Assembly: GCF_024128855.1 (NCBI RefSeq)
Contig: NZ_JAMYDV010000001.1
Span: 1 to 64,000 of the forward strand
From: Rhodovulum tesquicola
GTDB lineage: Bacteria > Pseudomonadota > Alphaproteobacteria > Rhodobacterales > Rhodobacteraceae
DNA length: 64,000 nt
Direction of reading: 5' to 3'
Positions 9,581 to 17,691 of this stretch are shown piece after piece (the stretch's first letter is position 1; each line of letters starts with the position of its first letter). Made by a program: the position numbers and the translations under genes. The notes under the pieces are model-generated. The model ran no database searches. It was given only the letters and a program-made list of their open reading frames with translations, and had not been told where the DNA came from.

Positions 9581-10438
9581 TCACTCGGCCGCCAGCGGCA
9601 CCTCGCCGGCCCGGCCGATCTCGGTCAGATCGGCAATGACCGAGACCATCAGGCGACGGAAATCCTCGAATTCGCCATTCGGCCGCACCTCTGCCTCGTC
9701 CATGTAGAGCGAGCGGTCGATCTCGACCTGCACCGCATGCATGCGCCGAGCGGGACGGCCATAGCGCTGGGTGATAAAGGCCCCGGCAAAGGGCGCGTTC
9801 CGCCCCACCCGCAGGCCGGCCGCGGCAAAGGCCGCCTCGACCCGCTCGACCACATCGGGAGAGGCCGAGGCCCCGAAGCGGTCCCCGAGCACAACATCCG
9901 GGCGCCTCTTTCCCGCGGGCGAGATGCTGTCGATCGCCTCGCGCGGCATCGAGTGGCAGTCGATCAGGATAGACTCGCCGAATCGCACCTGCGCCGCATC
10001 CAGCAATGCCTGAAGCCGATCATGATAGGGTCGCCAGAAGGTCGCGATCCTGGTCTCGGCCTCCTCAAGGCTGATCTTGCCGCGATAGATCGCGCGACCG
10101 TTGGCCACGACGCGCGGGATCACCCCCAGCCCCGAACTGATCCGCGGGTTATGCGCGGCCAGGCGGGCGCCCTCGACCACGGCGGGGTCAAGTTCCTCGG
10201 CCGCGCGGTTCAGATCGACATAGGCGCGCGGCGCATCGGCCGCGATCAGCGGAGCGCCATGGACCGGTGCGTCGGCGAACAGCAGATCGACAAAGGCATC
10301 CTCGGAGGAGCGGATCTCCCGCTCGTCCAGCACCGTCTGGCGCAGGAACGTCCAGGGGTAGTCGCGCCCGCTATGGGGCGAGGAGAACACCACGCTCGTG
10401 GACAACCGATCGGGCTGGAACAACCTGTAGGCGCACAA
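9581..10438 (-). CDS. N-formylglutamate amidohydrolase family protein
   Basis: About 285 residues of the N-formylglutamate amidohydrolase family (zinc-dependent, HutG type). Family landmarks are SSPHSGRDYP near the start, the ESILIDCHSMP metal-binding segment and the late HAVQVEIDRSLYMDE block. It could deformylate N-formylglutamate in histidine breakdown or act on another N-acyl amino acid; no other hut genes lie nearby. The open frame begins at ATG 10462, but a strong AAGGAGG lies inside its first codons and sits 9 bases before an in-frame TTG at 10438. I therefore prefer the TTG start. Confidence 0.85.
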   Translation of the reverse strand: MCAYRLFQPDRLSTSVVFSSPHSGRDYPWTFLRQTVLDEREIRSSEDAFVDLLFADAPVHGAPLIAADAPRAYVDLNRAAEELDPAVVEGARLAAHNPRISSGLGVIPRVVANGRAIYRGKISLEEAETRIATFWRPYHDRLQALLDAAQVRFGESILIDCHSMPREAIDSISPAGKRRPDVVLGDRFGASASPDVVERVEAAFAAAGLRVGRNAPFAGAFITQRYGRPARRMHAVQVEIDRSLYMDEAEVRPNGEFEDFRRLMVSVIADLTEIGRAGEVPLAAE

Positions 10439-10589
10439 ATCACGCGTCCTCCTTCGGATCATTTATAGCGGCGATTCCGCGCGCACCGAAAGCCCTTGAA
10501 CCGCGCTCCGACTCCTTTTATAGACCTGCGGACCAACGCGGACCCGCCCGCGTCCGGTTCGTTTTGGGCGTGCGGGATCGGGACGGAAG

Positions 10590-10664
10590 GGGCGGTTAGC
10601 TCAGCGGTAGAGCACTACGTTGACATCGTAGGGGCCACTGGTTCGATCCCAGTACCGCCCACCA
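10590..10664 (+). tRNA. tRNA-Val (anticodon GAC)
   Basis: The 75-base sequence folds as a cloverleaf. Acceptor stem GGGCGGT pairs with ACCGCCC (10654-10660), the anticodon stem is CTACG/CGTAG, the loop TTGACAT has anticodon GAC at 10622-10624, and the T-arm contains GGTTCGATCC. The CCA end is encoded (10662-10664). It decodes GUC/GUU valine codons. Confidence 0.97.
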
Positions 10665-10738
10665 TCGAATTCGCTGCCTCCGGGCAGGTAACGCAACCAC
10701 AAGGCGCACCGACGCGCCGCGACATGAGGAGAGAGCCG

Positions 10739-10864
10739 ATGAAGGTTCGCAACTCGCTCCGCTCGCTGAAAGAGCGTCACCGCGATTGCCGCGTTGTGCG
10801 CCGCAAGGGCCGGGTTTATGTGATCAACAAGACCCAGCGCCGCTACAAGGCGCGCCAGGGCTGA
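10739..10864 (+). CDS. rpmJ: 50S ribosomal protein bL36
   Basis: A 41-residue protein starting [20 protein letters not shown] and ending RRYKARQG, typical of bL36 of the C-minus form. Only one cysteine remains (RDC), so the four-ligand zinc knuckle of C-plus L36 is missing. It has a good AGGAGAG site. It stands alone behind tRNA-Val rather than in the spc ribosomal operon, as usual for Rhodobacterales, and is followed by a strong terminator. Confidence 0.97.
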   Translation: MKVRNSLRSLKERHRDCRVVRRKGRVYVINKTQRRYKARQG

Positions 10865-10890
10865 CCGGCGAGAGACAGCAAGACCACGAA

Positions 10891-10920
10891 AACCGCCCCG
10901 GCCATGGCCGGGGCGGTTTT
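10891..10920 (+). terminator. Rho-independent terminator after rpmJ
   Basis: Stem CCGCCCCGGC (10893-10902) pairs with GCCGGGGCGG (10907-10916), preceded by AAAA and followed by TTTT. This is the clearest intrinsic terminator in the window. Confidence 0.9.
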
Positions 10921-11021
10921 CTTCATGCGTCACATTTACCCCGGTCGCCCCGGCTGCTATCTCAAAACTGTCATGACGGTCTGGGACACCTGACCGGTAA
11001 AGGCAAAGGCGGAGGCAGGCG

Positions 11022-12764
11022 ATGAAGGCACCGAACGGGCATGGCGAACGTCATCACCCCTATGACACGCTTGACCGGGCAAGCCGGGCGCTGTCGGCGC
11101 GGCTGACGGGCGGCACCTCTCCGACGGCGGCCCTGACGGCCTGGGCAGACTGGGCCAGCCATCTCGCGCGGGCGCCGGGGCGGCAGCTGGAACTGGCCGA
11201 GCACGGGGTCCGGGCCGCGACGAAACTCGCCGTTCACGCCGCGGGCCTCAGCCCGAACGCTCCGCCGTTCGCGCCCAGACCGGGCGATCGCCGTTTCGAG
11301 CACCCGGCCTGGGGACTTGCGCCCTTCAACCTCTGGAAACAGGGCTTTCTGGCCTGGCAGGACTGGTGGGACCACGCCACCGAACCGGCACGGGGCACGA
11401 CACGGCACAACGCCGAGCGCATGGCTTTCATGGCGCGGCAGACCCTGGACCTGTTTTCGCCCTCGAACGGGGTTCTGACCAATCCCGAGATCCTGCAAAA
11501 GACCCTCGAAAGCGGCGGAACGAACCTGGCGCTTGGCGCGGCGCGCCTTGCCGGGGATGCCGCTGCGTTGGTGACGGGAGAGACGCCGGTGCCCGACAGC
11601 GGCTACGAGGTGGGGCGCAACCTGGCCTGCACGCCGGGCGAGGTGGTCTTTCGCAACGACCTGTTCGAACTGATCCAGTACACGCCCCAGACCGCCACCG
11701 TGCATCCCGAGCCGGTGCTGATCGTGCCCGCCTGGATCATGAAATACTACATCCTCGACCTGTCGCCCGAGAATTCGCTGATCCGTTACCTCGTCGGCCA
11801 GGGCTTCACCGTCTTCGCGATTTCCTGGGTCAACCCGACCGCCGCGCATCGCAATGTCTCGCTCGACGATTACCGGCGCCTCGGAGTCATGGCCGCGCTC
11901 GAGGCGGTCGGGCGGATCGTGCCGCAGACCCGCGTCCATGCCTGCGGTTATTGCCTGGGCGGCACGATCCTTGCCATCGCCGCCGCGACCATGGCGCGCG
12001 AGGCGGATGACCGGTTGGCCTCGATCACGCTGCTGGCGGCGCAGACCGATTTCACCGAGCCCGGCGAGATCATGCTGTTCCTCGACGAAAGCCAGGTCGC
12101 CTATCTCGAGGACATGATGTGGGACCAGGGCTATCTGGACCAGGGCCAGATGGCGGGCGCCTTCCGCGCGCTAAGGTCCGAGGAACTGATCTGGTCGCAT
12201 GCGGTGCGCCGCTACCTTCTGGGCGAGGACGAGCCGCAATTCGATATCTCGGTCTGGAACGCCGACGCGACGCGGATGCCCGCGCGGATGCATTCGGATT
12301 ATCTGCGTGCCCTGTTCATGGAAAACCGCCTGACTGCGGGGCGGTTCGCTGTCGACGGCCGGGTGATCGCGCTCAAGGACATCGCTGCGCCGATGTTCGT
12401 CCTGGGCACCGAGAAGGACCATATCGCGCCCTGGCATTCGGTCTACAAGGCCACGCTGTTCACCGAGAACGAATTGACCTTCGCGCTGACCGGCGGCGGG
12501 CATAATGGCGGCATCCTGTCCGAACCCGGCCACAAGGGACGACATTACCGGATCGGACACCGCACCCGGGACAAGAGCTATATGGACCCCGACAGCTGGT
12601 TCAAGAACCATGCCTTGCAGGAGGGGTCGTGGTGGCCGGAATGGGTGGCGTGGCTGGCCGCCAGGAGCACGGCCGAACAGGTGCCGCCCCCCGCAATGGG
12701 CGCACCCGATGCGGGTCTGCCGCTGCTGGGTCCGGCGCCGGGAAGCTATGTGTTCCAGACATAG
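11022..12764 (+). CDS. phaC: Class I polyhydroxyalkanoate synthase
   Basis: This 580-residue enzyme polymerises (R)-3-hydroxyacyl-CoA into storage polyester on granule surfaces. The lipase-like box GYCLGG carries the nucleophile Cys311. The remaining triad members are Asp466 (GTEKDHIAPW) and His494 (GGGHNGG). The N-terminal PhaC domain precedes the alpha/beta-hydrolase core, and the PAWIMKYYILDLSPENSL block is typical. GGAGG lies 6-7 bases before the ATG. No phaP, phaR, phaZ or phaAB gene is next to it, which is unusual for this order. A hairpin separates it from the convergent PaaK-type gene. Confidence 0.93.
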   Translation: MKAPNGHGERHHPYDTLDRASRALSARLTGGTSPTAALTAWADWASHLARAPGRQLELAEHGVRAATKLAVHAAGLSPNAPPFAPRPGDRRFEHPAWGLAPFNLWKQGFLAWQDWWDHATEPARGTTRHNAERMAFMARQTLDLFSPSNGVLTNPEILQKTLESGGTNLALGAARLAGDAAALVTGETPVPDSGYEVGRNLACTPGEVVFRNDLFELIQYTPQTATVHPEPVLIVPAWIMKYYILDLSPENSLIRYLVGQGFTVFAISWVNPTAAHRNVSLDDYRRLGVMAALEAVGRIVPQTRVHACGYCLGGTILAIAAATMAREADDRLASITLLAAQTDFTEPGEIMLFLDESQVAYLEDMMWDQGYLDQGQMAGAFRALRSEELIWSHAVRRYLLGEDEPQFDISVWNADATRMPARMHSDYLRALFMENRLTAGRFAVDGRVIALKDIAAPMFVLGTEKDHIAPWHSVYKATLFTENELTFALTGGGHNGGILSEPGHKGRHYRIGHRTRDKSYMDPDSWFKNHALQEGSWWPEWVAWLAARSTAEQVPPPAMGAPDAGLPLLGPAPGSYVFQT

Positions 12765-12783
12765 CCGGGGGTTTCACCCCCGG
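12765..12783 (+). terminator. Hairpin directly after phaC stop
   Basis: CCGGGGGT (12765-12772), loop TTC, ACCCCCGG (12776-12783) begins immediately after the TAG stop and is followed by ACCCCCGAGGATATTTC and a purine-rich run. It lacks a U-tract. I recall very similar hairpin-plus-GAGGATATTT elements between genes in many Rhodobacterales genomes, so it may be a dispersed intergenic repeat as well as a terminator. Confidence 0.6.
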
Positions 12784-12833
12784 ACCCCCGAGGATATTTC
12801 GGGCCAGAAGAAGGACAGGGCGCGGCGGCGGAA

Positions 12834-14057
12834 TCACCCGTAGCTGCGCCGGTCGTCGATCACCTTGCCATCATTCGGCAGGCTGCCCGGGGCGACGAGT
12901 TCGACCTTGCCCCTGAGCTTGAGCACCGCCGCGACGCTGGCCTCGTAGGGGGCGGGGTCGGTCGCCGGGGTTTCGATCTGCACGGTCATCGTGTCCATCT
13001 CGCCCTCGCGCCCGGCGATCACGCGGGCGCGCGCAATCTCGGGGTGGCGGGCCACAAGGTCGGCAACCTGTTCGGGACGGACGAACATGCCCTTGATCTT
13101 GGTGGTCTGGTCCGCGCGCCCCATCCAACCCTTGATGCGCATGTTGGTGCGCCCGCAGGGCGAGACGCCCGGCAGCACGGCCGAAAGATCGCCGGTGGCA
13201 AAGCGGATCAGCGCGTAATCGGGGTTGAGCGAGGTCACGACGACCTCGCCCACCTCGCCATCGGGAACCGGATCGCCGGTGCCGGGGCGGACGATTTCCA
13301 CGATCACACCCTCGTCGACGATCATGCCCTCCATTGCGGGGCTTTCATAGGCGACATTGCCCAGATCGGCGGTGGCATAGCATTGCAGGCAGGTGATGCC
13401 CCGATCGGCATATTCCTTGCGCAGCGACGGGAACAGCGCGCCGCCCGAAACCGCAGCGCGGCGGATGCGCGAGAGGTTCAGCCCCATCTCGTCGGCCTTG
13501 TCGAGGATCACCTTGAGGTAATCCGGCGTGCCGGCATAGGCGGTCACGCCCACGTCATGGGCGGCGCGCGCCTGCAACTCGGTCTGGCCGGTACCGGCGG
13601 GCAGGACGGCGGCGCCGACCGCCCGGGCGCCGTTCTCGAACATCATTCCCGCGGGCGTCAGGTGATAGCCGAAGCAGTTCTGCACGATGTCGCCCTGGCC
13701 GATGCCGACCGCATGGACGAAGCGGCCCAGACGCCACCAGTTGGTGGACACGCAGCCCGGTTCATAGATCGGGCCGGGCGACTGGAAGATATGGTCGAAA
13801 CCCGAGGCGGCCCACACCGTATAGCCGCCAAGGGGCGGATGCGCGGCCTGGGCACCGGTCAGCGCGGACTTGCGCAGGAGCGGCAGCGCGGCCAGTGCGG
13901 CGCGGTCGCGGATGCTGTCGGGGTCCACGTCGCCAAGCGTTGCGGCATAGCCGGGCAGGGTCCTGGCCGCGGCGACCTGCGCAGGCAGGCATTCGGCAAG
14001 CGAGGCGGCGCGGGCGTCCGCGGAGCGGGTTTCGAGATCGTCGAAATGGGCGGTCAT
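12834..14057 (-). CDS. Phenylacetate-CoA ligase (PaaK) family protein
   Basis: This 407-residue protein resembles PaaK-type adenylate-forming CoA ligases. PaaK features are the TPDYLKVILDKADEMG segment, GGALFPSLRKEYADRGI, the EVGEVVVTSLNPDYALIRFATGDLS block and the C-terminal KGMFVRPEQVADLVARHPEI domain. The nucleotide loop is degenerate here (the expected SSGTTG-like segment reads AASGFDHIFQSPGP), as in shorter PaaK paralogues. It is the last gene of the transporter unit, 61 bases downstream of livF. It probably makes a CoA thioester of the imported acid or an aromatic acid. Exact substrate is unknown. Confidence 0.85.
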   Translation of the reverse strand: MTAHFDDLETRSADARAASLAECLPAQVAAARTLPGYAATLGDVDPDSIRDRAALAALPLLRKSALTGAQAAHPPLGGYTVWAASGFDHIFQSPGPIYEPGCVSTNWWRLGRFVHAVGIGQGDIVQNCFGYHLTPAGMMFENGARAVGAAVLPAGTGQTELQARAAHDVGVTAYAGTPDYLKVILDKADEMGLNLSRIRRAAVSGGALFPSLRKEYADRGITCLQCYATADLGNVAYESPAMEGMIVDEGVIVEIVRPGTGDPVPDGEVGEVVVTSLNPDYALIRFATGDLSAVLPGVSPCGRTNMRIKGWMGRADQTTKIKGMFVRPEQVADLVARHPEIARARVIAGREGEMDTMTVQIETPATDPAPYEASVAAVLKLRGKVELVAPGSLPNDGKVIDDRRSYG

Positions 14058-14118
14058 GGCAGGTCCTTCGGGTCGCTGCAGATGGTCGGCGCGAGGCGGC
14101 GTTGGACCGGGGGCGAAG

Positions 14119-14943
14119 TCAACTCAGCCACCGCTTGCGCCGCCGGTAAGAGCGCACGTCGCGGAAGCTCTTGCGCCCCGTATCCGACATGCCGAGGTAG
14201 AATTCCTTGACGTCGGGATTCTCGCGCAGGTCGGCCGCGGGGCCGTCCATCACGATACGCCCCGATTCAAGGATATAGCCGTAATGGGCGTATCTTAGCG
14301 CGACATTGGTGTTCTGCTCGGCCAGAAGGAAGGTCACGCCCTCGTTCTCGTTCACCGATTTCACGATCTCGAAGATCTGTTCGACAAGCTGCGGGGCAAG
14401 CCCCATCGAGGGCTCGTCCAGGAGGATGGTTTCGGGGCGGGACATCAGCGCGCGGCCGATCGCCGTCATCTGCTGTTCGCCGCCCGAGGTATAGCCCGCC
14501 TGGGATTTCCGCCGCTCCTTGAGCCGGGGGAAATAGGTATAGACCATTTCGAGGTCGGCAGCGATGGCGGCCTTGCCGTCGGTGCGGGTGTAGGCGCCGG
14601 TCATCAGGTTTTCCTCGACCGTCAGGTGCTCGAAGCAATGGCGCCCTTCCATCACCTGGATCACGCCCTTCTTGACCAGATCGGAGGGGCTGAGATCCTG
14701 CACCCGTTCGCCGCGATAGAGGATCGAGCCCTTTGTCACCTCGCCCCGTTCCGAGCGCAGAAGGTTCGAGATCGCCTTGAGCGTCGTGGTCTTGCCCGCC
14801 CCGTTGCCCCCCAGAAGCGCGGTGATCCCGCCCTTGGGCACCGTGAGCGACACGCCCTTCAGGACGAGGATCACATGGTTGTAGATCACCTCGATATTGT
14901 TGACTTCGAGAAGTGTCTCTTGCGTGCGGCCTGCGTCGAGCAT
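14119..14943 (-). CDS. livF: ABC transporter ATP-binding protein, LivF type
   Basis: This 274-residue ATPase has Walker A GGNGAGKTT, a signature motif in the variant TSGGEQQMT, Walker B ETILLDEP and the switch segment LLAEQNTNVALRYAHYGY. This matches the LivF branch of the branched-chain amino acid/urea/amide importer (HAAT) family. The C-terminus carries an extra basic stretch (RSYRRRKRWLS). With LivG it forms the nucleotide-binding pair on the cytoplasmic face of LivHM. The gene lies 71 bases downstream of livK. The symbol denotes family, not substrate. Confidence 0.92.
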   Translation of the reverse strand: MLDAGRTQETLLEVNNIEVIYNHVILVLKGVSLTVPKGGITALLGGNGAGKTTTLKAISNLLRSERGEVTKGSILYRGERVQDLSPSDLVKKGVIQVMEGRHCFEHLTVEENLMTGAYTRTDGKAAIAADLEMVYTYFPRLKERRKSQAGYTSGGEQQMTAIGRALMSRPETILLDEPSMGLAPQLVEQIFEIVKSVNENEGVTFLLAEQNTNVALRYAHYGYILESGRIVMDGPAADLRENPDVKEFYLGMSDTGRKSFRDVRSYRRRKRWLS

Positions 14944-15014
14944 CCCCGGGCGGTCCTTGTCATTTGCCGATGGCCCGGCGCGGGCGACATGGCCCGCGCC
15001 GGGAAGGTGTCACG

Positions 15015-16295
15015 TCACTCGCAGCGCAGCGACAGGTTGTTCTCGCTGGCATAGGCCATCGAATCCTGTTCGACGAGCGGGGCGATCACGTCCTGATCGG
15101 GCGCGATGTAGTCGGTCAGCGCGATCCATCTGCCCTCGGCGGCGTTCCATTGCTGCACGATGCCCATGCCCGAACCCCCATGAGCTTCGCAGGAGACGCT
15201 GAATTCCGGCCCGATTCCGGGGGCGCCCAGCGCCTCCATCATCTCGCTGGTCATTTCTAGCGCCTCCATCCCGTCGCGCATCATCGCGGCGGTGATGTTG
15301 GCGGTGCCGTGGGTCTCCTGCGCCTTCTTCGCCGCCTCGACCGCCAGCATCGCGGCATACATGCCGCGGGTGTAGAGCACCTTGCCCACGTTCGAGCCGT
15401 CGCCCGCAGCCAGACCCTTGCCATGGACATGGGTGCGGATGTCCTCGAACACGGGGAAATCGGCGATCCGGTTCATGTTCAGCGACTTGTAGCCGTTGGC
15501 CGCCATGCCTGCCGGGGTCACGTCATGTTCGGCGCCCGCCCACCAGTTGCCGATGAAGTTCTCCATCGGGAAGCGGATATTGGCGGCTTCCTGCACGGCG
15601 ACCTGGTTCATCACCCCCCAGCCCCACATCAGAACGACATCGGGCCGTTCGCGGCGGATCTGCAGCCATTGCGACTTCTGTTCCTGTCCGGGGCTGTCCA
15701 CTGGAAGCAGCGACAGGCTGTAGCCATGCTTGGCGGCCAGCGCCTCAAGCGTCGGGATCGGCTCCTTGCCATAGGCGGAGTTGTGGTAGAGAAGCGCGAT
15801 CTTCTTGCCCTCGAGGCTGCCGCCATTCTCGTCCAGCAGGTAGTTGATCGCCACGGAGGCGGCGTCCCAGTAGTTCGCAGGGTAATTGAACACCCATTCG
15901 AACACCCTGCCATTCGTCGCCGAGGTCCGGCCATAGCCCATCGTGTGCAGCGGGATCTTGTCGGCCGAGACCTTCGGGATCAGCTGGTAGGTAATGCCGG
16001 TCGAGAGCGGCTGGTAGATCAGGGCGCCTTCGCCCTTGGTCGCCTCGTAGCACTCCACGCCCTTTTCGGTGTTGTAGGCGGTTTCGCACTCGATCACGCG
16101 CGCCTTGACGCCCCCGATGCCGCCGTCACGCTCGTTCACCAGGGTGAAATAGTCCTGGTAGCCGTCCGAGAACGGGATGCCGCCCGCCGCGAAAGGCCCG
16201 GTGCGGTAGCTGAGATCGGGGAACACGAGATCGGCCAGAGCCGGGCTCGCGGCCAGCAGCGCGCCGATGGCGGCGGATGCCAGTTTCAGTTTCAT
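15015..16295 (-). CDS. livK: ABC transporter periplasmic substrate-binding protein, LivK type
   Basis: A 426-residue protein with a signal peptide (MKLKLASAAIGALLAASPALA) and a type I periplasmic-binding fold. It differs from true Leu/Ile/Val-binding proteins: it is longer and aromatic-rich (LVFPDLSYRTGPFAAGGIPFSDGYQDYF, EFNW-like AEHDVTPAG). It belongs to the group found next to acyl-CoA ligases, so the ligand is likely an organic acid. GGGAGGAG before 16295 fixes the start; the frame extends 5 codons further. The protein has cysteines at ECETA, VECYE, VSCEAH and the C-terminal RCE. Confidence 0.9.
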   Translation of the reverse strand: MKLKLASAAIGALLAASPALADLVFPDLSYRTGPFAAGGIPFSDGYQDYFTLVNERDGGIGGVKARVIECETAYNTEKGVECYEATKGEGALIYQPLSTGITYQLIPKVSADKIPLHTMGYGRTSATNGRVFEWVFNYPANYWDAASVAINYLLDENGGSLEGKKIALLYHNSAYGKEPIPTLEALAAKHGYSLSLLPVDSPGQEQKSQWLQIRRERPDVVLMWGWGVMNQVAVQEAANIRFPMENFIGNWWAGAEHDVTPAGMAANGYKSLNMNRIADFPVFEDIRTHVHGKGLAAGDGSNVGKVLYTRGMYAAMLAVEAAKKAQETHGTANITAAMMRDGMEALEMTSEMMEALGAPGIGPEFSVSCEAHGGSGMGIVQQWNAAEGRWIALTDYIAPDQDVIAPLVEQDSMAYASENNLSLRCE

Positions 16296-16365
16296 GTCGT
16301 CTCCTCCCATTGGTTCAGTCCGTTGCCGGGTTGCCCCGGTCCTCGCGCGTTTCCCCGCCCCCGCG

Positions 16366-17442
16366 CTAATGCGGGAACGGCCATAGCCTGAGTTTTTCCT
16401 TTGCGATCCGCCAGAGCTGGGCGATCCCGTGCGGCTCGGCGATCAGGAACACGATGATCAGCGCGCCCACGATCATCAGTTCGATATGGGCGGCCAGATC
16501 CGTGGGCCAGCCCAGCGTGCCGACCAGCACGTTCTTGAGCAGGACCGGCAACAGCACCAGGAAGGCCGCACCCGCGAAGCTGCCGAAGATCGAGCCCAGT
16601 CCGCCGATGATGATCATGAACAGGATCAGGAACGATTTCTGGATGCCGAACGCTTCGCCGACCTCGACCGCGCCCAGATAGACCGCGAAGAACAGTGCAC
16701 CCGCGATGCCGATATAGAAGGACGATACCGCGAATGCCGTCAGCTTGGCCTTGAGCGGGTTGACCCCGATGATCTCGGCGGCGATGTCCATGTCGCGGAT
16801 CGCCATCCAGGAACGCCCGATCGAGCCCCGCGTCAGGTTCCGTGCCACCCAGGCAAGCACCACGACGAAGAGCAGGCAGACCAGGTATTTCGCCCAGGCC
16901 TCGGTATTGGGGCCGGTGACCGCGATGCCGAAGACGGTGCGTTCAGGGGCCGAGATCTGGCCCGAGGCCGAGTAGTTGTAGAACCACGGCACCTTGTTGA
17001 AGAGCCAGACAAGGAAGAACTGCGCGGCCAGCGTCGCCACCGCGAGGTAAAACCCCTTGATCCTGAGAGAGGGCAGACCGAACAGCACCCCCACCGCGGC
17101 CGTGATCCCGCCCGCCGCGATGATGTGCAGCACGATGTTCACGTCGGGAAAGGCGGTCATCAGCTTGTAGCAGGCATAGGCCCCGACCGCCATGAACCCG
17201 CCGGTGCCCAGGCTGACCTGACCGCAATAGCCGGTCAGGATGTTCAGCCCGATCGCCGCGATGGCATAGATCAGGAACGGCACCAGCAGCGCGTTGGCCC
17301 AGTAGCTGTCGATGAAGAAGGGCACGACCGCCAGCGCGACCACAAGCACGGCATAGTAGCGGTAGCGGTCGAACCTGATCGGAAAGGTCTGGCTGTCGTC
17401 CCGGTAGGACGTCTTGAAGTCGCCGGCCTCGCGATAGAACAT
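16366..17442 (-). CDS. livM: ABC transporter permease, LivM type
   Basis: A 358-residue inner-membrane permease with about nine to ten hydrophobic helices. The family motif GYCGQVSLGTGGFMAVGAYA comes early, RGSIGRSWMAIRDMDIAAEIIGVN forms the ATPase-contact loop, and LIIIGGLGSIFGSFAGA-type glycine-rich segments occur later. GAGGGAG lies about 10 bases before ATG 17442; an ATG 10 codons upstream is less likely. The stop of the preceding small membrane gene is one base away. It forms the translocation channel with LivH. Confidence 0.92.
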   Translation of the reverse strand: MFYREAGDFKTSYRDDSQTFPIRFDRYRYYAVLVVALAVVPFFIDSYWANALLVPFLIYAIAAIGLNILTGYCGQVSLGTGGFMAVGAYACYKLMTAFPDVNIVLHIIAAGGITAAVGVLFGLPSLRIKGFYLAVATLAAQFFLVWLFNKVPWFYNYSASGQISAPERTVFGIAVTGPNTEAWAKYLVCLLFVVVLAWVARNLTRGSIGRSWMAIRDMDIAAEIIGVNPLKAKLTAFAVSSFYIGIAGALFFAVYLGAVEVGEAFGIQKSFLILFMIIIGGLGSIFGSFAGAAFLVLLPVLLKNVLVGTLGWPTDLAAHIELMIVGALIIVFLIAEPHGIAQLWRIAKEKLRLWPFPH

Positions 17443-17443
17443 G

Positions 17444-17689
17444 TCAGGCGATCTCCCTCGTGAACCGGCCACGGCGCGGTGCGTTCAGCGCCACCGGGCG
17501 CACGCCCTCGCGGCGCAAGCCGACGATGCGCACCCAGCACAGCATCCCCGTCAGGAAGCCGCCGAAGGCAAGCAGCGCATAGGTTGCGGGCATCCAGGCC
17601 GCGTCGTTCAGCGACCCCACGGCCAGGAACGAGAAGACGTAGAAGAACCCCCATCCGACGACGCAGGCAATGGCAAAGGACTTCTGCAT
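17444..17689 (-). CDS. Small two-helix membrane protein inside the liv operon
   Basis: An 81-residue protein with two predicted membrane helices (SFAIACVVGWGFFYVFSFLAVG and WMPATYALLAFGGFLTGMLCW) and a positively charged C-terminal tail (RREGVRP...RRGRFTREIA). It sits between livH (2-base gap) and livM (1-base gap), so it must be translated with them. I do not recognise the family. The position suggests an accessory subunit or assembly factor for this importer. The gene is missing from the classical five-gene liv set. Confidence 0.75.
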   Translation of the reverse strand: MQKSFAIACVVGWGFFYVFSFLAVGSLNDAAWMPATYALLAFGGFLTGMLCWVRIVGLRREGVRPVALNAPRRGRFTREIA

Positions 17690-17691
17690 GG

